A DNA stretch of 64,000 nucleotides. Origin: Anisodus tanguticus (lineage: Eukaryota > Streptophyta > Magnoliopsida > Solanales > Solanaceae). This document shows, in pieces, positions 58,401-64,000 of the stretch. The position numbers and the translations under genes were made by a program. The stretch covers positions 15,121,001 to 15,185,000 of the forward strand of contig CM067550.1 in assembly GCA_034509755.1 (NCBI GenBank). Reading direction: 5' to 3'. The notes below the pieces were generated by a model, which was given only the letters and a program-made list of their open reading frames with translations, searched no databases and was not told the DNA's origin. Position 1 is the first letter of the stretch. Every line of letters begins with the position of its first letter.

Positions 58401-61400
58401 ATATCTATGGTGTGAAATGGGTAATGCCTAATAGTATGAGATGTCTGTTGGAAAGTTGGCAGAGTCAACAGGTAAGCAAAAGGGAGAAGAAGATATGGAA
58501 GACCATTCCTCTATGAAAGAAACAAAAGATATTTTGAAGATCAGAGGCTCCACATTCCAATGTCAAAACATAGATGCTCGCAAAATTTGTAATTTTGGTG
58601 TAAGGTAAGTGTAGCAGAAGACCTGGTTCAGTTTTTGGATTTCATGGATATGCAGGAGTACAACGTGTAACTGCTATCCTATATATTTTGCTTGTACTTT
58701 AGAAGTACCTCGTTGGTTTTTTTCTGGAGTTTCTTAATAAAAGTTCCCTTACATGATTAAAAAAAAGGAGGAAACAGGCATCCTCCTTCTGTACTTCCAA
58801 TGAATCAGAATGATATTCACACTTGATTTTTGAGAATTTATGTTTGCACAGAATCATGTGTTCAAAATCAGTGTTAGATTTTCCTATTGAGGAGCTTTAA
58901 CAATTCACCCACTTTTGAGTACCCAGATAATTATGCTGGGTTAGAGAATTCATGGTCTCCCCAGTCCCATCCAATCTTGAGATAAAATTTGAGCCCCCCA
59001 GTTTTCAGTATGGAGCTCTACTATGAAGCACAAAATAATTGTAACGAAGTTGTGTACAGTATCTGGAACTTCCAAAGGATATTTTCGTTTAACGTAAAGA
59101 TCTTTTTTGTTTTTAGATTACTCTATGAATATCAGGGAATGCCCCAGGTGTCCAGTAATTCACCATGGAATAGATCAGAGTTGGTCATGTTACTATTTAG
59201 CAGGAGATAAAATATAGTTTATAGCATGTATCCAAAACAGCACTTACCCTCCCTTCAATTTGGCTTTAGTAATCTTCAGATACAAAAGCAAAGCCAAATA
59301 TGTCTTTTTGCTGCTTCCATAGCATCGACATAAAACAGCAAGAAAATCCACAAGATTGTTTCAAGATTTTTTTAACTACTCTCAAAGGTCTTCAATTTTA
59401 ACGAAGCAGTCAAATCAAGATAGATTCTTCTTCTACTACAACAGGAGACTGGAAACATATTACCTTCATCTCTAAGTAGTCATCTTTCCACAACTTAGAT
59501 AAAATCTTGACTGCATCTTTCTTTTCAACAAATGTGGTTTCTGAAATCTGAAAAATTACAGCATTGTAAGATTGCTTTCATCTCATTTATCAACAAATTG
59601 TAGCCTCCAAAAATTAAACCCTCACCTAAACATTCTGGAAAACTCAAACACTAATGCACTTCAACATTATTCTCATGTATGTGTACTTTCTCAGGAGCCT
59701 CAACATGTGAGCAAGAATTTCAATGGAACAAGTTATGGATGTAATAGATATGTCCTCTAATCTGTTCCATTATTACTTATTTTCTTAATACTTTATCTTT
59801 CATATGATTTTGTTCTTAGCTTCAGTTTTGTGAAGCGCTTTTTGCAACATTTGGGAACTAAATGTTTGAAGGCCTTCCTTAAGATTTACATTTGCTAGAG
59901 TAAATTACAATTTAGAGAACCAAGGAGATATACACTCCTTGCACTAAGCAATGCATATTGCTGGGTGTAGTGAACTTGGCAATTTGGTAATAAATGAAGC
60001 TATTGAATAAAAAAAAAGGAGAATATCTGAAATGATAGTCATCAATTAAAGTAGATAGCAAATATATAAACTAGTTTCAGAGAAAAACAGAGCTATCTAT
60101 GCTTTAATGATTTCATTAAATCATTTTTTGTCCCTCAACAACATTAGCTGGAGTTGATAATAGATGTTTTATGGACTACAAAGAAAGAGGGAAGACAGCC
60201 CACGATAAACAAAATCTGGCACGTACAGAGTAGCCTCATTGCCATTTATTTATTTAATTCTCTCATAATGATAGTGGTTGGACCAGCTTGTGGGCACTAT
60301 TTCATTACATGCTATCACCCGCCAGTAAATGTACCGGGTAATGCTTAGGCAGATGAGGAAAAATCAACTTGCACCTTTTTTGTCTCTACTGTGATTTGAG
60401 CCTTGGTTTTCGCTTACTTTATTGATTGATAAACTACACCCTTGGGTGACCCCATTGCCATTTATGCAGGCAACAATTCGTACAAAATTTAGCATGCCTT
60501 CAAATTAAGTAGCCTTTACATAAGCATACATTCACCAGATACCTTATCCGTTTCAAGAAGATGATTATCTTTTGACAGTAATCTGAACATCTTGTAGGCC
60601 TCCTTCCCATACCTTTTTAATACAATGGATTCCACCTGCAAGATAGCATATAGAGATGAAGTAATTCAATCCTAGCACATTGAAAAGGTAACCGCTGGTC
60701 TATAAGTTTGTAACCAACCTCTTCAATGCGAGCCTGTTCAATAATGTTCTTCAAATCTGTGGACAGATAATTGTAAGTCATAACAGGAAATCAAACACTT
60801 GGATCCACATGTGTTGATAGATATACATACCTACACTATAAGTTTCATATATTGCCATCAATGGAGCCTCACATCCTAATTCAACAAGGGAGGCTCTGAT
60901 ACGCTCCAAGTCCATACCAAGACCACCTTCCCTCTTTATCACCTCATCATAAATAGCATTTATGGACTGAGGAACTGCAAATAATGATTTCAAATTTCAA
61001 TTGAGAAAATATAATGACAAACACATTAAGAAAAAGGGAGAAAAGAAACTCGAAATTCAAAAACCAAATGGAAATTTTTGGCACAATATCTGAAGCAAGT
61101 ACAAACATGTAAACAATTTTACTGCAGGCCACGACTTGTTAATTACTCAACCAGAGACCTAATCTTGAAAAAATTTCAACTGCAGAAACGTATAGAAGTA
61201 AGCATGCCACTGTTATGCATGTCCCTAAGGTCTATAAGGTTCAGGCTCCAGTCTAGAAAGTTATCCATATATGACTGTATATGATTCAAGATGAATGTAC
61301 CTTCACAAAAGATTCAAGATGGTAAAATCCCCAAAAGCAAGGCTGAAAATTAAAGTTGGTGGGGCATTTATTATGAAGAAAAGTCGGTGGACTTTGTAAA

Positions 61401-62267
61401 TGTGAAATATCAAGTCTATTTATGTCATGAAGCTGGCTATACCTCATCTCAAACATATGCATATGCTTTATTTGTCACCATGCACCTGACCATAGTTGGA
61501 CTTGAGCATTATTATCCATTTTTTTGGGGACAAATGCAAACTTTAGTTTCTATTTATCCATTAATAATATCAGCAAGAGGTCACAGTCATATTTAAAATT
61601 TATTGACCAGTAAATGGAATCCACACTCACCTGAGTTATCAATTCTCAATTTAGTCTCAGAATGTCTACTCAACTCCAGGGCCGCAGCAAGAACAATGGC
61701 AGCATCATTGTTGACACGTACTTTGACATTGGCAACGCAAGCCTACAATGCATACAATTTGATATAGCTGTGATTCCATAGCCAAGCACTGTTTGAGATT
61801 CTCAGGAGATTGTTTTTCTAAGAAAAGGTCAGATGAGACAAAGTTGTCTAAACCATTTCTACTGTAATGGTGAAAGTTTCTGATTTTTGCTAAATGACAC
61901 TAATTTGAATGTATAGGTACTCCACTACACGATGTTGAGAAACCAACCTTGTGCCTCAAGCGGCGAATGAATTCTTCAAAATTGGCACGCCAGAGTACTT
62001 TCTTTTCATCTGTAGACAGCAGTTCTGTGTTTGACTCTAAATTATCTTGCTTCTGCTAAAATCAGAACATAATAGATCAGCCGACTATCAAACTTGATAT
62101 CTTTAATGAAAAGTCATACCAACCTTTGTACCACATGTCACATCCATAGTCTTTTTGTCAGTCCCTTCCACAGAATCATTCCAGGTGTCTGTTTCAACCA
62201 AGAATCTCAAGGAATCCATCGGAGCCGCTGCTGCTAAGGCTCGTTGTTCCATGGTTTGTGCTTTAAT
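55410..62267 (-). CDS. RPC3: RNA polymerase III subunit RPC3 (C-terminal half)
   Basis: Minus-strand exons, in order: 62267-62124, 62055-61948, 61742-61631, 60974-60831, 60756-60719, 60635-60543, 59547-59464, 57138-56989, 55529-55410. Borders are GT-AG, phases fit, and 330 residues result. Landmarks: MEQRALAAAAPMDSLRFLVE, DEKKVLWRANFEEFIRRLRH, INAIYDEVIKREGGLGMDLE, VESIVLKRYGKEAYKMFRLL, FVEKKDAVKILSKLWKDDYL, WGHVLDEMYHAALNLRLRIT and PRDKLVGELGDRYKRLRKVR. RPC3 (C82 type) joins RPC6 and RPC7 in the Pol III subcomplex that opens promoters of tRNA and 5S genes in the nucleus. The N-terminal half is not found up to 64000. The reading frame ends DDALP then TGA at 55410-55412, a few residues earlier than I expect for the family. 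The intron between 59464 and 57138 contains an L1 LINE. Confidence 0.9.
56474..56486 (-). mobile_element. 13-bp L1 tail insertion
   Basis: TTTTTTTGACAAG (complement CTTGTCAAAAAAA, a LINE poly(A) end) lies between two perfect 19-bp copies of TAATCTTCCATCATGATTG (56455-56473 and 56487-56505). It is in an RPC3 intron. Confidence 0.75.
57790..58766 (+). mobile_element. 5'-truncated L1-type LINE in RPC3 intron
   Basis: Plus strand, opposite to RPC3. Coding remnants of the region after reverse transcriptase: EEKLMEISPHLYSISTNKLR, EWIQIWRASRDEKYSVKSCY, ELLQQQDGQWEISWPWKTKT, then a zinc-binding segment with GQIWDLFLNIYGVKWVMPNS. Poly(A) at about 58759-58766. Frameshifts and stops throughout; target duplication and exact start not found. 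Confidence 0.78.
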
Positions 62268-62524
62268 CTGTTTTCATCAGTAAATGATAAACTCAAGAGC
62301 ATGAAAATTTAAATACCAACTTAAAAACAGCTGCAGCTTTTTCTGCATTATATTTACTTATCAAGGAGTATTTATAAAGCAGTGATGCTAATGCTCTCAT
62401 CCACCATCCTCACCCCAAATAACCTATCCGTGGAACTATTCTTCTTGTTACAAAATGAAGTAGCATCTCTTTGTTGATTTGAAAGAACATCACCTACATT
62501 CCTTTCTTTAATTCCTATGTTACT

Positions 62525-63572
62525 ACTCCCTCCATTTCCTTGAGAGTGTTTGACTGAGCATGGAGTTTAAGATATTCATTTTTTACTTGTGTATTATAAT
62601 AGTGGTAATGTAAGAAATATTAAAATAGTTCCGACCCAAAAAAAATAGTAAAGTAGTCATTGAACTGAATTCTACAGTACACTAGCTCAATTTGAGGGTG
62701 TTACTGAGAATGTAGATTGTATGTTGTGGCAAGGAAATGTGCAAAGTAAATATAAGGTGAATGAGGCATACAAGTATCTTAATAGATGCAATCAAGTGGG
62801 ATGCTGACCATGGAAGGTGAAAATGTCATACAAAGTAGCACGCTTTTCTTGGCTGGTGGCCAGAGAAGCTGTTTTGATTCAGGAAAAATTGAAAAGCTCT
62901 GGTTTTCAGTATGTTCTAGGTGTTTTTGTGTGGTGAGCAGGCAGAGACAAACAACAACCATCTCTTTTTACATTGTAAATGGGCTGGTCAGATCTGGAGA
63001 ATATTCATTAACCTAAGGGGAATTACGTGGTAATGCCAGCAAGGGCAAAGGAAGTGCTTGATAGCTGGTACAGGGAAGGAAGCTTATCCGTGAAGAGAGA
63101 GAGATGGAGGATTGTCCTGCATGATTTGGTAGGCTGTGTGGAAGGAGAGAAACCAGAGGTGTTTTGAGAACAAACAATGCAGCATCCAAGAACTGAAGAT
63201 GAACTGTCTATCCCTCTTTTATTTTTTGGTGTAAACAGGAACGTTTAGGGGAAACAGAAGATATTTTTGATGTTTTAGATCATTTGTGAAAGGAACACAG
63301 CTAGGATGATCCTACTTTTGTAATTGTCAACTTGGGGGCTATACAGTTTGGTATAGTATACCTGTTAATATATAGAATGTTACCAATGTCAAAAAAAATG
63401 TAGTCATTGAAAATTTTGTTTGACAGAGAAAATATCACATCAAAGTTCAGAGCTGAAGTTAATGGATTGAATTTTTGGAAGTTGTTAAAGTTGGACAGAA
63501 ATGGAATTGTATCAAAATTTTGGAACGACCAGAAATGGAAAGAGTTCCATATAATTAAAACAGATGGAGTAT
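62525..63572. mobile_element. Stowaway-like MITE split by an L1
   Basis: The ends TACTCCCTCCATTTCC and AAACAGATGGAGTA form a Stowaway-type inverted repeat. An L1 fragment (62665-63399) with its own duplication lies inside, which leaves a MITE of about 300 bp. Confidence 0.65.
62665..63399 (+). mobile_element. 5'-truncated L1-type LINE
   Basis: 735 bp between perfect 12-bp duplications GTAGTCATTGAA (62653-62664 and 63400-63411), ending in poly(A). Coding remnants: KYKVNEAYKYLNR, VKMSYKVARFSWLVAREAVL, IQEKLKSSGFQYVLG and PARAKEVLDSWYREGS, from the region after reverse transcriptase. Confidence 0.85.
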
Positions 63573-64000
63573 GGTTTTTTACATTGTCAATCCTGCCTCC
63601 TATCTTATTTTCTTGTTTGCTGTCTTTTCTATGACTTCAATCTGCAAAAAGATGCATGCACTCCTGTCTTCAAACGATAAATGTTAGTATATTGTTAATT
63701 GATGAAGCTTAAATTTAATCTTTTTCTAGGAAGGTTCTTAAAGCTAACCCAACTATGATTGACCGTTTGCAATTACAGATAGGCTCTTATTGGGAAGAAT
63801 AAAATTTCTTGTAAATTACTAATGTGTGGAAGAACAGTATATGGTGCTGAAATAGCATTACCTCTACTATGAAATTAAGTAAAACAGTGAAGTATTGAAC
63901 CAAACAACCTAGCCAATTAGATTAACTCCTCAACTTGTTATTTTTTCTTGTCTGGCGTAGCAAAAGCTTCAAAGTCTTCTTGTAATGTAGTTCCCTGAAA
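63573..64000. other. Window end, weak coding-like blocks
   Basis: Two short open stretches might be exon remnants. Plus strand about 63729-63803 reads KVLKANPTMIDRLQLQIGSY after a CTAG acceptor and ends at TAA. Minus strand 63994-63938 reads GTTLQEDFEAFATPDKKK after TTTCAG and ends at TAA. Neither is recognised. The missing RPC3 N-terminal exons were not found here. Confidence 0.25.

Noticed and set aside
60154..60348. 64-residue plus-strand frame in an RPC3 intron
   Set aside because: No similarity or regulatory context; probably chance.

Overview
This is nuclear DNA from a flowering plant, most likely a member of the Solanaceae. The evidence is GT-AG spliced genes with long introns, AT-rich intergenic DNA, and repeat families I associate with that group: RTE-type LINE tails ending in TTG repeats, Au-type SINEs, Stowaway MITEs beginning CTCCCTCCRTTYC, and hAT elements whose ends are rich in CCCGACCCGA. 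Species is not determinable from this window.

Four host genes are supported. (1) Positions 1-4775 (+) carry the 3' part of a YODA-type MAP kinase kinase kinase. (2) A SKP1-like protein 21 gene (+) has its 5' leader exon near 9690-9813, a TE-filled leader intron, and coding exons from 13384 to about 17133-18049. (3) A complete gene for cytosolic ribosomal protein eL36 (+) lies at 27286-28806. (4) The C-terminal half of RNA polymerase III subunit RPC3 (-) lies at 55410-62267, continuing upstream past the window or truncated. They are independent housekeeping or signalling genes and form no operon or cluster.

Repeats fill most of the rest. 5682-9183 is an hAT element holding a decayed transposase and a plant-pararetrovirus-like fragment inserted in a TA repeat. 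19611-20052 and 35544-35850 are TRIM-like miniature LTR elements. 21115-23394 and 47938-52856 are broken Ty1/copia elements, and 38910-40191 and 44903-46430 look like solo LTRs. 29558-35482 is an hAT element with a related hAT element nested inside it. 36600-38320 holds fragments of two host genes, one a copy of an RPC3 exon from this same window. Two tRNA-Cys-like pseudogenes lie in a duplicated segment at 38.6-41.4 kb.

The clearest unusual observations are the nested virus-like fragment with RNase H and movement-protein-like blocks almost abutting; several tiny insertions of 13-20 bp that are only retrotransposon tails yet keep 17-19 bp target-site duplications; the nested hAT pair; the gene-fragment cluster; and an altered RPC3 C-terminus. 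I found no CRISPR array, operon or prokaryotic system. All identifications are by eye; no database search was run.
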